Shown here piece after piece: positions 33,638 to 43,700 of a stretch of DNA of 64,000 nucleotides. Numbering within the stretch: position 1 is the stretch's first letter; the number at the start of each line of letters is the position of its first letter. Source of the DNA: Spongiimicrobium salis (GTDB taxonomy: Bacteria; Bacteroidota; Bacteroidia; Flavobacteriales; Flavobacteriaceae); NCBI RefSeq assembly GCF_043678055.1, contig NZ_JBHEQA010000001.1, positions 1,116,001 through 1,180,000 of the forward strand, given 5' to 3'. Both the position numbers and the translations under genes were made by a program. The notes under the pieces were generated by a model. It was not told the DNA's origin and did not search any database. It worked only from the letters and a program-made list of their open reading frames with translations.

Positions 33638-34957
33638 ATGGAAGTATTTATTCAAATTGTACAATTTGTATTCATCATATCGGTCTTGGTTATTTTACAC
33701 GAATTGGGGCATTTTTTGCCCGCACGTTATTTCAAGACCAAAGTGGAAAAATTTTATTTGTTCTTTGATGTAAAGTTCTCCCTTTTTAAGAAAAAGATCG
33801 GGGAAACGGAATATGGCGTGGGATGGCTACCTTTAGGCGGTTATGTGAAGATTGCCGGAATGATCGATGAGAGCATGGACACCGAGCAAATGGCACAGGA
33901 ACCACAGCCCTGGGAATTTCGCAGCAAGCCGGCTTGGCAACGTTTGATCATTATGTTGGGCGGAGTTACTGTTAATTTCTTCTTGGCCTGGCTTATCTAT
34001 ACCCTCTTATTCTTTAGTAATGGGGATACCTATATTCCTGCGGACAGCTTAAAATATGGTATTCAGGTGGATTCCATTGGAGAGCAATTGGGTTTAAGGA
34101 CTGGAGATCAAATTTTAGCCATTGACGGAAAAAAGACCAAAAAATTCAACGAAGCTGTAATTGACATCATTTTAGGGGATGAAATTACAGTAAACAGGAA
34201 TGGAGAAGAAGTGACATTTCCGCTCACGGGAGAAAACAAAAAAAGTGTTTTTGAAGCCCAGGGCCGAAACTTTTTGGGCTATCGTAGAAAAGCCTTGATC
34301 GAGAGCGTTACCGAAAATACGGTAGCCAGTAAAGCAGGAATCATGGCCGGAGATGAAATTGTGGGCATCAATGGCAAAGAAGTGCTCTACTGGAACGAAT
34401 TCCGTGAGATTGTGGGTGCTTCTCCAAATAAGCCTTTAGATATCGAGATAATGCGCAACGGCAGAAAAGAACAGATACAACTTACCGTACCCGAAGAAGC
34501 AGCTATTGGGGTTCGTTTAGACGATAAGGATATTACCGTGACGGATGAATACGGTTTCTTTGCCGCTATCCCAGCGGGCTTTACGCGAACGATAGAAGTA
34601 TTGACCAAACAAGTAAAGCAATTTAAGGTAATATTCAACACGGATACCGGTGCCTATAAGCAGGTAAAGGGACCCATAGGCATCGTAAGTTTAATGTCGC
34701 CTACTTGGGATTGGACCTTCATTCTAGGTTTTATGGCCATGTTTTCGGTCTGGTTGGCTTTTCTGAACATCCTTCCTATTCCTGCCTTGGATGGGGGGCA
34801 TGTGATGTTCTTGCTGTATGAAATGATTTCCGGGAGAAAGCCTAGTGAAAAGGTACTGGAGATCGGTCAGATTGTAGGTTTTGTAATTCTCATGGGGCTT
34901 ATGGCCGTGATTTTCGGAAATGATATCTGGAATGTGGTTAAGAACTATTTTAATTAG
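33638..34957 (+). CDS. rseP: RseP site-2 zinc metalloprotease
   Basis: This is a 439-residue intramembrane protease. The first membrane helix carries HELGHF (the HExxH zinc site). Two PDZ domains follow (about 135-190 and 215-285), and the last helices contain NILPIPALDGGHV with the third zinc ligand Asp. The family cuts anti-sigma factors within the membrane. The annotated earlier ATG at 33608 adds ten residues before the usual start MEVFIQIVQFVF, so 33638 is preferred. It is a single gene here. Confidence 0.93.
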   Translation: MEVFIQIVQFVFIISVLVILHELGHFLPARYFKTKVEKFYLFFDVKFSLFKKKIGETEYGVGWLPLGGYVKIAGMIDESMDTEQMAQEPQPWEFRSKPAWQRLIIMLGGVTVNFFLAWLIYTLLFFSNGDTYIPADSLKYGIQVDSIGEQLGLRTGDQILAIDGKKTKKFNEAVIDIILGDEITVNRNGEEVTFPLTGENKKSVFEAQGRNFLGYRRKALIESVTENTVASKAGIMAGDEIVGINGKEVLYWNEFREIVGASPNKPLDIEIMRNGRKEQIQLTVPEEAAIGVRLDDKDITVTDEYGFFAAIPAGFTRTIEVLTKQVKQFKVIFNTDTGAYKQVKGPIGIVSLMSPTWDWTFILGFMAMFSVWLAFLNILPIPALDGGHVMFLLYEMISGRKPSEKVLEIGQIVGFVILMGLMAVIFGNDIWNVVKNYFN

Positions 34958-35081
34958 AGGCCCAAGAACATAAGCCATAGAAATCCCCGCCTCAAATGGG
35001 TGATATTCCAAGGCTTAGCCTTACAAAAAAACAAGGGATAAAAAGCGGTTAAAAATTTAATGCATAAAACGCTTTTTTTCT

Positions 35082-35113
35082 TTTGGGTATTAAAAAAATA
35101 CAATTTATATTTG
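35082..35113 (+). promoter_or_regulatory. Promoter of tRNA-Asn
   Basis: TTTG at 35082-35085 and a perfect TATATTTG at 35106-35113 are separated by 20 bases. The tRNA starts 38 bases further on. This is the best match in the window to the Bacteroidota vegetative promoter. Confidence 0.75.
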
Positions 35114-35151
35114 CACCCGCTTAGCTAGTAAACTAGTGCAGCAACTTACAC

Positions 35152-35225
35152 TCCTCCTTAGCTCAGTTGGTTAGAGCATCTGACTGTTAATCAGAGGGTC
35201 CTTGGTTCGAGCCCAAGAGGGGGAG
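35152..35225 (+). tRNA. tRNA-Asn (anticodon GTT)
   Basis: The cloverleaf is complete. The acceptor TCCTCCT/AGGGGGA has 7 pairs including one wobble. The D arm is GCTC/GAGC. The anticodon stem TCTGA/TCAGA has loop CTGTTAA. The T arm is CTTGG/CCAAG with loop TTCGAGC. The discriminator is G and CCA is not encoded. Confidence 0.96.
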
Positions 35226-35237
35226 CAAAAATTGGAG

Positions 35238-35268
35238 AAAGACTTTACAACACTGTAAGGTCTTTTTT
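35238..35268 (+). terminator. Terminator of tRNA-Asn
   Basis: AAAGACTTTACA pairs with TGTAAGGTCTTT (12 pairs, one wobble) around an ACAC loop, followed by T. It lies 12 bases after the tRNA. Confidence 0.85.
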
Positions 35269-35319
35269 ATTTACTATAAGTTCCTCTAGCGAGAAGTTCA
35301 TCCTGAGCGAAGCCGAAGG

Positions 35320-35337
35320 GAGCCCAATAGGGGGAGC
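35320..35337. repeat. Displaced copy of the tRNA-Asn 3' end (17/18 match)
   Basis: The bases GAGCCCAATAGGGGGAGC repeat the tRNA 3' end at 35209-35226 with one substitution, 111 bases downstream in the same orientation. Integrases commonly use the tRNA 3' end as attB and leave such a pair. The gap is too small to hold an element, so this may be a scar. TCCTGAGCGAAGCCGAAGG just before it is a short REP-like dyad. Confidence 0.5.
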
Positions 35338-35388
35338 TACATATTAATTTTTGGGTTTATCATCATCTCCCCAAATCATAGACCACCC

Positions 35389-35727
35389 CTATAAATCGGT
35401 CAACATTAACTTTCTATGCTCTTTGGCCCAATGATGAATGGCTACAATGACAGATTCAATACTTTCTCCGTGCTCGGTTAGTCCGTAAACTACAGAATTC
35501 CCTGCTACGGTACTTTTTTCTGAATACACCATCTTATTAATTTCAAGGTATCTCAATTCCTTGATCAAGATCCTAGGAGTAATGGCCCCTAGAGTATCCT
35601 TTAATTCGGAGAAACGCTTAGGTGCCCCACACAAGTAGGATAAAATGGGCCCACGCCATCTACCTCCGATCAACTCAAGAACATCGGTTACATCCCTAAT
35701 CCTTATTTTTCTTTCTTCCTCGGTCAT
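35389..35727 (-). CDS. HxlR-family transcriptional regulator
   Basis: This is a 112-residue winged-helix regulator. LELIGGRWRGPILSYLCG and RFSELKDTLGAITPRILIKE are the family core, and the wing is in VYGLTEHGES. Members often respond to redox, aldehydes or quinones and act on a neighbouring gene. It is divergent from a cytochrome b561 gene. The shared intergenic region has a perfect palindrome AGTACCTT-AA-AAGGTACT at 35833 and further half-sites, so it is the natural candidate regulator of both. Confidence 0.9.
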   Translation of the reverse strand: MTEEERKIRIRDVTDVLELIGGRWRGPILSYLCGAPKRFSELKDTLGAITPRILIKELRYLEINKMVYSEKSTVAGNSVVYGLTEHGESIESVIVAIHHWAKEHRKLMLTDL

Positions 35728-35832
35728 GATCGTATTTTAAAAGGCACTGAAATACTTTGACGATAATTGGCCTGTTTGAGGACTAAATTAATTTAAACCC
35801 CAGAGAATTCAAATCAGAAAATCAAAAGAAAT

Positions 35833-35850
35833 AGTACCTTAAAAGGTACT
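35833..35850. promoter_or_regulatory. Perfect 18-bp palindrome between HxlR and cytochrome b561
   Basis: AGTACCTT (35833-35840), AA, AAGGTACT (35843-35850). The half-site AGTACCTTAA recurs at 35891-35900, 34 bases before the cytochrome start, and AAGGCACT (one mismatch) lies at 35741-35748 just before the regulator start. Three copies in the one divergent region strongly suggest operators. Confidence 0.75.
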
Positions 35851-35934
35851 AAAATAATTCAAAGATAATTCGTCCAATTTTGAATACTAGAGTACCTTAA
35901 ATCCTTGAAAATTGACATTAGAAGATGTAAAGAA

Positions 35935-36468
35935 ATGGAAAAAGCATTCAAAAACGACCTCACAAAGAAGTTCGGTAGTGGGACAATAATAACGCATTGG
36001 CTTACCGCATTACTCATTTTAATATTATTTCCCATGGGAAAATACATGGCAGATATCGCACCAAATGAAAAGATGGGATTACTAAAAATTCATGCCGTAC
36101 TTGGAATACTGGTGTTCCTCATGACCATCATTAGAAGTTGGTTGTTTTTTAAGGCTCCAAGACCTGAAGATTTAAAAACCGGCTCCCGCTTTAATGATAT
36201 CTTAGCGGTTTGGATACATCATGCATTTTATTTCCTGCTTTTCGGAATATCCATTTCAGGAATAGGAGCGATGATTTTGGGGGGTTATGGGGAAGCCCTT
36301 ATTACTGACAATCCTGATTTAATTTTAAATAAAGATGACGTAATGCCACTACAAGGTCACAATATAATGTCGATCATTATGATGGTTCTTTTAGTCATGC
36401 ATGTTATTGGCGTGATCAAACATTATATTATAACAAAAGAAAACACAATTCGAAGGATTTTTTGGTAG
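35935..36468 (+). CDS. Cytochrome b561-type membrane protein
   Basis: This is a 177-residue protein with four membrane helices. Histidines placed as haem ligands are in THWLTALLIL (helix 1), KIHAVLGILVFL (helix 2), WIHHAFYFLLF (helix 3) and VLLVMHVIGVIKHYI (helix 4). This is the bacterial CybB-like (b561) arrangement, which transfers electrons from quinol or superoxide. The start at 35935 (MEKAFKNDL) gives the usual short N-terminus; an earlier ATG at 35905 is less likely. It probably responds to the HxlR regulator next to it. Confidence 0.87.
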   Translation: MEKAFKNDLTKKFGSGTIITHWLTALLILILFPMGKYMADIAPNEKMGLLKIHAVLGILVFLMTIIRSWLFFKAPRPEDLKTGSRFNDILAVWIHHAFYFLLFGISISGIGAMILGGYGEALITDNPDLILNKDDVMPLQGHNIMSIIMMVLLVMHVIGVIKHYIITKENTIRRIFW

Positions 36469-36472
36469 AACG

Positions 36473-36637
36473 ATGATTGCTATAAAAAATACATATCTGA
36501 AGAACCTATCCTCCAAAGAAATTGCGTTGATAATCAATGTATTACCGCAAAGTGTATTGACCTCAAAATATCGCTTAAAAAAGAAACTGGGCATCGACAA
36601 AGATCAGGACATCTACAATTTTTTATTGTCCCTTTAA
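36473..36637 (+). pseudogene. Remnant of a LuxR-type/TPR regulator (C-terminal HTH only)
   Basis: A 54-codon frame reads YLKNLSSKEIALIINVLPQS, then VLTSKYRLKKKLGIDKDQD and NFLLSL. It matches the C-terminal helix-turn-helix of the large Bacteroidota TPR/LuxR regulators, where LSSKEIA..L..S..SV...RYRLRKKL is the recognition unit and the protein ends DLxxFLxxL. The whole sensor part is missing. It follows the cytochrome stop by 4 bases, so it is either a fragment left by a deletion or a short DNA-binding domain read from the same transcript. Confidence 0.6.
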
Positions 36638-36653
36638 TCCTCCCAAAAACAAA

Positions 36654-36684
36654 AAAAGGACTGTCCTTAGAAACAGCCCTTTTC
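36654..36684. terminator. Bidirectional terminator
   Basis: AAAAGGACTGT pairs with ACAGCCCTTTT with one mismatch around an 8-base loop. The left flank is A-rich and the right flank short T, so it can serve both the cytochrome transcript and the convergent lipoprotein gene. Confidence 0.65.
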
Positions 36685-36716
36685 CCTTATGGGTCAAAAA
36701 AGTATATTATATTTTT

Positions 36717-37568
36717 TTATTGTCTCACTAGCGTATAGCTGGCCACACGCCCTCTTGCTCTTCCTCCTTCTTCTACGGTGAAAAAAGGAATGACCAAAAG
36801 ATTTCCGTTCTGACCCGTAAGTGGAAGGTTGAAAACACGTTCTTCCCTTCCGTTTACCCTTACAAACAAGAAATTGCTTTCTGTTCTAGTAATTGGAAAC
36901 ACATCTACAACCACACCATTGTTCGTATATCTAAATTCGGTTTCCGTAATTTCAAAACCGTTTACGGACCCCGATGGTACGGCATCCCTATTGATATTGT
37001 TCAAATCTGCGGCTAGTTCGTACGCATTCTTACCTGTTCGTACAGCTCCTGTACGGAAACCTTGCACTTCCCATGATCCGATCAATTCGGACAGGTTGCG
37101 AACACGGTTCAATGGCCCGGTGGCCGGAGCAAATTCCCTTCCGACATTATTGATTTCGTCCAACAACGTGAGATACTCCCGATTGATGCGCGTTAGTTCC
37201 GTAACTTCAGATCTAAAGAAGCCTAATCGTAACAATAGATTAGGATTTGAAATGGCCAATTCGGAGGCCAAGATCAAATTGTCAAAATCACTTCCCCTAA
37301 AGGTACCGATAAACGATTCCAACCCTCTGGACACGCTGATCCCTGCATCACGCAATCCCTGAATACTAGTAGGGGCCGTAGTAAGCCTTGCCGTTGCGTT
37401 TACGGAAGAAAGACCGTCAGAAGCTTTCATATTTACAAAAGCATCTACATCCGATGTCGTTCTTACTTGTTCAATATTTAATTCGTTTTCCAAACTTTCG
37501 CTCTCACAGGATGTGAAAGCGATGGACATTGCTGCCAAAGCAACAACTGCCAATTTTACATTTTTCAT
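36717..37568 (-). CDS. Lipoprotein of unknown function (283 aa)
   Basis: I do not recognise the family. The chosen start (MKNVKLAVVALAAMSIAFTSC) gives a lipoprotein signal with Cys21 in FTSC. A long upstream extension to 37718 has no signal-like character. The mature protein looks helical at first (for example LILASELAISNPNLLLRLGF) and beta-rich later (FRYTNNGVVVDVFPITRTES). A CAAATATA (TATATTTG on the minus strand) lies at 37611-37618, about 45 bases upstream, as a possible -7 box. It is downstream of and in the same direction as the giant adhesin, but a hairpin at 37717-37751 lies between them. Confidence 0.65.
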   Translation of the reverse strand: MKNVKLAVVALAAMSIAFTSCESESLENELNIEQVRTTSDVDAFVNMKASDGLSSVNATARLTTAPTSIQGLRDAGISVSRGLESFIGTFRGSDFDNLILASELAISNPNLLLRLGFFRSEVTELTRINREYLTLLDEINNVGREFAPATGPLNRVRNLSELIGSWEVQGFRTGAVRTGKNAYELAADLNNINRDAVPSGSVNGFEITETEFRYTNNGVVVDVFPITRTESNFLFVRVNGREERVFNLPLTGQNGNLLVIPFFTVEEGGRARGRVASYTLVRQ

Positions 37569-37716
37569 AGTTTTTTCTTTTTCTTTTCTTTTTTTACCCC
37601 ATAAGGGCAACAAATATAGATTCACGGAAGACGCATAAAAATGGACAAATAGGAACATTGCTTGTATTCTTCTTCCTTTTCCAGTTTTCCTTTGAGATAG
37701 GCTAAGCCCATAAAGC

Positions 37717-37751
37717 ATAGGCCTTCAAGAATAAAACTCCTGAAGGCCTAT
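37717..37751 (-). terminator. Hairpin after the giant adhesin gene
   Basis: ATAGGCCTTCA (37717-37727) and TGAAGGCCTAT (37741-37751) are perfect 11-base arms around a 13-base loop. It starts 23 bases after the adhesin stop. The T-tract is weak, so processing or stabilising functions are also possible. Confidence 0.65.
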
Positions 37752-37773
37752 TTGTTTACTATTTTCTTGGGGG

Positions 37774-40700
37774 TTATCTATACAAGGTAAAACTTCCAAT
37801 AAATTCCCGACGGTCCTCTGCCCCATTTAATTTAATCAAGTACCAATAGTCTCCGGTAGGTAGATTGGCATCATTATATAGACCATTCCAACCTTCAGCA
37901 TTATCCTCAATTTTATAGACTCTTCGGCCATAACGATCAAAAATGTTAATAAAGATATTAGGATATGCCTCTATATTTCTGGGAATCCAAGAATCGTTCA
38001 CACCATCCCCATCGGGGGTAAAGAATTTGGGAATTTCAATATCAATGAATTCCATAAAAATCTGAGCGGTACTTTCACAACCATTATCATCCACAACACG
38101 CACCGTATAGGTTCCTGTTTCCCGAATATAATAGGTGTTGTCCGTTCCATTGTCCACAGCATTGAAATAATAGGTATAGCCCGTTTTCCCTCCTGAAGCT
38201 ATGGCCGTTATCTCATTGAAATCCCGTTGTTCCAGTGTTAATGTCAATGGTGCAAAATCTTCTACTTCAAAGTTGATCGTATTGATGCATCCATTGGCAT
38301 GTGCAATGGTAACAAAATGTTGTCCCGGACTTAAATTCTGAAAATCGGGAACTAAGACCATATTGGAAGTATCCACGGTATCCAGGCCATAGAGCAAATC
38401 TGCAGATGTACTATCGTCTTCCAAGGAAAGTACCATACGATTGTTTGGGACATCCCCGCTACATTCATAAACCATTTCCACACGGGCACTGAGATTGGCC
38501 CCCGCTTCAATATCGATTAGCTGATTGGTAACACACCCCATGGCATCACGCACAAATACCACATAACTTCCAGAAGCCAAGGCGTTAAAACGCACTCTTC
38601 CGGTTACAAAATCTGCATCATTATTGCTGTTTAAACTGGTGCTGTATGGTGGTGTTCCTCCAGTGATCATCACGTCTATAGTACCGTCCTGATCTCCGGC
38701 GCATATCTCTGGGGTTGAAACAAGATCCATCTCCAATAGGGAAGGTTCGGTAATCGTAAAATCAAAGACTTCAAAACAGCCATTACTATCTTGGGCGATT
38801 ACGGTATAATCTCCTGCGCTGAGGCCATCGAATACCGAATCATCATCAAATTGATTCAGGTTGGGGGAAATGGCATATTGATAGCTTCCCGATCCGCCTT
38901 GACTATTCAGCACAATGCTACCATCTTCTCCTCCGTGGCAACTGATATTGGTGACCAGCGGATCTATTACCAGGGGTGCTGGTTCTGCAATAAGAATTTC
39001 CACCGATGTGGTTTGGCAATCTTCGCTCTGTACACTAACATAATAGGTTCCATGCGGTAAGTCTGCAAAAATACCCTGGTTTTGATACGGTCTGATTTCC
39101 GTGCTAAGGCTCTGATCTGCAAAGAGACCGTATTGGTAATTTCCCAATCCACCAGCCGCAGTGGCTTCAATAAGCGCACTGCTTTCTCCATGACAATTGA
39201 TGACTGCTGCTGAAGTATCCAGCGTTAGCGTCAAGTTTTCTATGGGATCGATCGTGATTTCATTGGATAGGGTGGAAATACAATTAAAACTATCCCGGAT
39301 ATAATATTGATAGGTTCCTGCCGCCAAATTCTGAAACAAATGGGTATTTGCGCCATTGATTTCATTCATCGCATTGAAAGTAACTCCATCCACACTCCAC
39401 ATATAAGGAGCAGTTCCACCGGTAGCTGTCAATTCCAATTCTGCGGCCACCTGGCAGCTCAACAAAGTGGATGTCAACAAGAACCCACCGGGTGCAACGG
39501 GATCGATAATTTCAAGAATATTAGATTCAAAAGTACAATCCATATCATCCAAGACCGAAATGCTGTAGAAACCGGCACCGAGATTCGTAAAGGTCGGAGT
39601 AGGTTGCGAAGCGGTTTGCTGCAATACAACACTGCCTAAAGCATCACTATAGGTATTCAGGATATATCGGTAATCCGCACTAACATTCCTTGGGTCTAGC
39701 GTGATAGATACCGAAGCATCCGTATCGCCTTCACAGTTCAATGCTGTCGCCGTAATGTTGCCCGAAATGGCATCTGGCAAGAGCAATTCAAAGGCATTGG
39801 CAAAATTCCTTACACAACCCAGGGCATCCGTCACTTCAATATCATATTGCCCAGCCACTAAGTTTTGGAAAATATGCATATTCACCTGGCTTATAGTACC
39901 TGATGTTCCAGTATTGGTATTTGTCCATTGAATATCATAGGGCGCCATGCCTCCCTGAGGTTGAAGGGTAGCACTACCTTGATCATTGGTACAGCCTACA
40001 CCAATTGTTGTAACGGGAGCAAGAGAAATAGCCGCGGTGGGCGTGCTAATGCTAAAGGTTCGTAATTGTGTACAAGCGGGGAAGGAATCTTGTGTTACTT
40101 CCACCACATAATTTCCGGCCGGGACAGCTATGGCCATTGTTGGGCCAAAATCAGGGCTAGTTCCCATAAGAATAGGGGCTCCATCATCCGAGCGATCTGC
40201 TGGCGTACCATTGGTATTGTAAATGTTCCAACTGAAGCTGCCCGAATACGTGGCATCCGCCATCAGAAGGCGAATAGTTCCATCGTCTCCAAAACAAACG
40301 GCATCGGATAATTTTTCTACGGTGACATCAAAGGTATTGGGCTCTTCCACCACATGATCGATAGTAATTTCACAAGCCGTATTTACATTTCTAATCACAA
40401 AAGTATAGTTCCCCACGGCCAAGTCGGCAAACTGATTGGATGCCTGGAATACACCTGAGGACAATAGTGCAAATTCATAATTTGTTGGATTGGACGTATA
40501 GTTTGATATACTTCCTGTAACATCAATGGTAATATCTTCTCCCAGATTACCACAACTTATCGCATCATCAATACTTATAGAAGCATTGATCAATTGATCA
40601 TAAGCCGGAATATTTACCCGTGTTTGCGCACTACAACCTGTATCATCATAAACCCTTACAAGGATATCTCCACCGTTGAAATCGGTAGAAATATACGTAG

Positions 40701-43700
40701 CATCGGAACCATTTTGAAGGATCGTACCACTACCATCATCCTCAAATTCAAAGCGAACAAAATTCCCACTCCCGCCAAGGATACTTGCCGTATTGATGCT
40801 GATACTTGCGTTGTTTGTTGTATTTCCGCTACTACAGCCAAAAGGGGTCACTGTAGGAAGGTCAAAACTAATGTCATTGGGTTCATCCACTACAATAGTA
40901 CTTATGGAAGTGGTACAACCATTAGGGCCTGTCGCTATGACTTCATAGGTTCCTCCAGGGAGGTTTTCAAAGGCATTGGTCGTGGCATTGAAACTTCCAT
41001 TGTTCGGAATCAAGCTATAGGTCAAAGGATTATTCCCATTATTGACTTGTGCCACCACGATAGTGCCATCCGTGTTCCCAAAGCAACTTATAGCTGTGGG
41101 GATTGCTGTAAAATCGGGTACAATTGCAGGCGGTATTTCTAAACTAAAGGTTCGGAAACATTCTGGGCTGGCCGTATTGTTATCATAAATGGAAACCGTA
41201 TAGGTTTCCGCCGCCGTAATCGGCACCCTTAGTGGAGGTACCAAAGCTTGCCGGGCCACCACTGTCCCGGAAGTATCTTGAATTTCATAATCATAACTTC
41301 CCGAACCGGAAGTCACCTCTAACAAGAGTTCTGCTTCTTGACCTGCACCACATCCCAAGTTCTCAGCAACAACAGCCGTTGCCTGTAGGCTTGGATGTAC
41401 TTCAATGCTGCTCGATGCTGTACAACCATTGCCATCCCTAATAAAAACTGTATAATTCCCCGGGCTTACATTGGTAAAAACACCTGCATTATCTTCATAA
41501 GTGGTCCCCCCATCCAAAGAGTACAATATATGGGGAGCACTACTCGTCGCATTGATCGTAACACTGGGAGCGCTAGTACAATTATCGACGACCACACTGG
41601 AAATAACAGGATTTGGGGACAGATCCAAAGCAATACTTCCCAAGGGATAGGAACAACCATATTGATCACTGATTTCCACCGTGTAATTTCCTGCAGGGGA
41701 GTTCGCTGGGATTTCCACGGGATTATCCGTAGTTCCTGTTATTGTGGTAAAGGGAGCCGGACCCGTCACGGTATAGGTATACATTCCTCCTCCACCTTGA
41801 ATGGCGTTTATGGCAATCATCCCCCCTGCCTCACAACTAATATCCTGAATTTTGTTCAAGTTCGCGGTAATGGGATCCAATTCTTCCAAAAGATCATTTT
41901 CGCTACCACTGGAGCATTGTGTTAGGCCACCGGCATCGACCTGAGTGACTACAATATAATATTCTCCCGCCGCCAAATTGGAAATTGTCACAGTATTGGT
42001 ATAGGCAATATTTCCTCCACTGGAAGTAACGACATTATCATTGATATCAAATAGGGTCCAATTCATATTGGGTTCGGTGACTCCGTCCGTATCCGTAATG
42101 GTATAGGTAATTTCACCGTTATTGGCCCCATTACAGGAAGGCCGTACAGTGGCAATAATTTCCATAGGATTTGTGGTAATATCATTTACGTTGACATTAC
42201 TTTGGCGCACACAACCGTTATCGTCCCTTACATAGAACACATAGGTCTTCCCAGGAACAAGGCCTACCCATTCATACATTCCGTGTCCTGCCGGCACCGT
42301 ATTTCCAAGGATATCCGTAGCACCTCCTAGAATCCAGGTGGCCGTGGCAATATCAAAATTGGCCGGATCGTCGGAAAGGGCATATTCGTAGGGAGCCACG
42401 CCTTCACTTCCCTGAACCCGTACGCGTAATTCATCACAATTCACCACAACGGCCGAAATCGTGATATCCAGATCGTCCAAAGGAAAAGGAATAATAAAGG
42501 GCGGAAGATCGGTTTGACAGACGGTGTTCCCTGCACCATCAACGGTTCGCATGGATGGTTGGACCGTATCTCCGGACAAATAGCCGGTAAGCCGATCTGT
42601 AGTTCCGGGAACACTGTTGTCCCCGATCCAGGTAGCGCCTCCATCGGCACTAAATTCAATAGTTCCCAAAGTGGTTGGATATCCACTGAATTCAAAGCCA
42701 AAATCGTTTACATCTCCTGTACAGGTAGCCGGAGTAACTCCGGTAACCGTTGCCGTCAATTCATCGGGTTGGGTCACCTCAATATTGCTAATCGTTTGCG
42801 AACAACCACTGGAATCCGTTATGCGAACGTTATAATTCCCCGGTGTTAGATTGAAATAAGTTTTGGTGGGCGAAAGCACAAAAAACTGTATTTGATTGGA
42901 TACGCTATGATCCAAATCGATCAATTCAAAAGTGTAGGGTGCCAATCCCGAACTAATATTGACGTCAATACTTCCTTGATCTCCAAAGCAGACCGCTGCG
43001 GTAGGCGTAGCGGTAAAGGCAAGGGTAGGATTACTGGAAACAGTAACCGTTTCCATAAATTGACAATAGGGAGAAGTACCACTATGGTCTCTCACATAAA
43101 CATCATAATCCCCAATCGTGGCATTGGTAATGCTTAAGCTACTTGCCGATCCGAAGTCGCTATCTTGAACAGTGGTTCCATTATTGACAAAGGCGTATAC
43201 AAAATTCCCATCGCCTCCTGAAGCATTTACATCGATACTCCCATCGGCACAGGCACTGACATTCAAAACATCCACTTGGGCCGTTAATCTTGGCAGAATA
43301 TCAACAATAGTTATATTGGAAGTACAGCCAAAGGCATCCGTTACCTCTACATCATAACTTCCATCTGAAAGTCCACTGAAGGTATAGGTATTGGAACTCG
43401 CAGGCGTTGGAGCGACCCATGCCCCACCATTAAGGCTAAAATTATAATTCCCATTCCCCGCATTTACAGTTACGGTAATGCTCGCATTGTTTTGTCCATC
43501 ATAGCAGGTGGTAGCACTTACATCAAAGGCAATCGCAACCGGTGGGTTAATGGTCACGGCAGTCGTGGAAACTTCCTCACAACCATTTTGATCTCTCACC
43601 CGAACCACATAATCCCCATCGGCAATATTGGTGAAGGTGCTATTGGATTGATAGGCTACAACTATGGTGTTGGAGCTATCTTCCAACTGATATTCATAGC

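Noticed and set aside
40594..41142. 182-codon and other plus-strand frames within 38-50 kb
   Set aside because: They are antisense shadows of the repetitive adhesin gene, which has clear SprB repeats on the minus strand.
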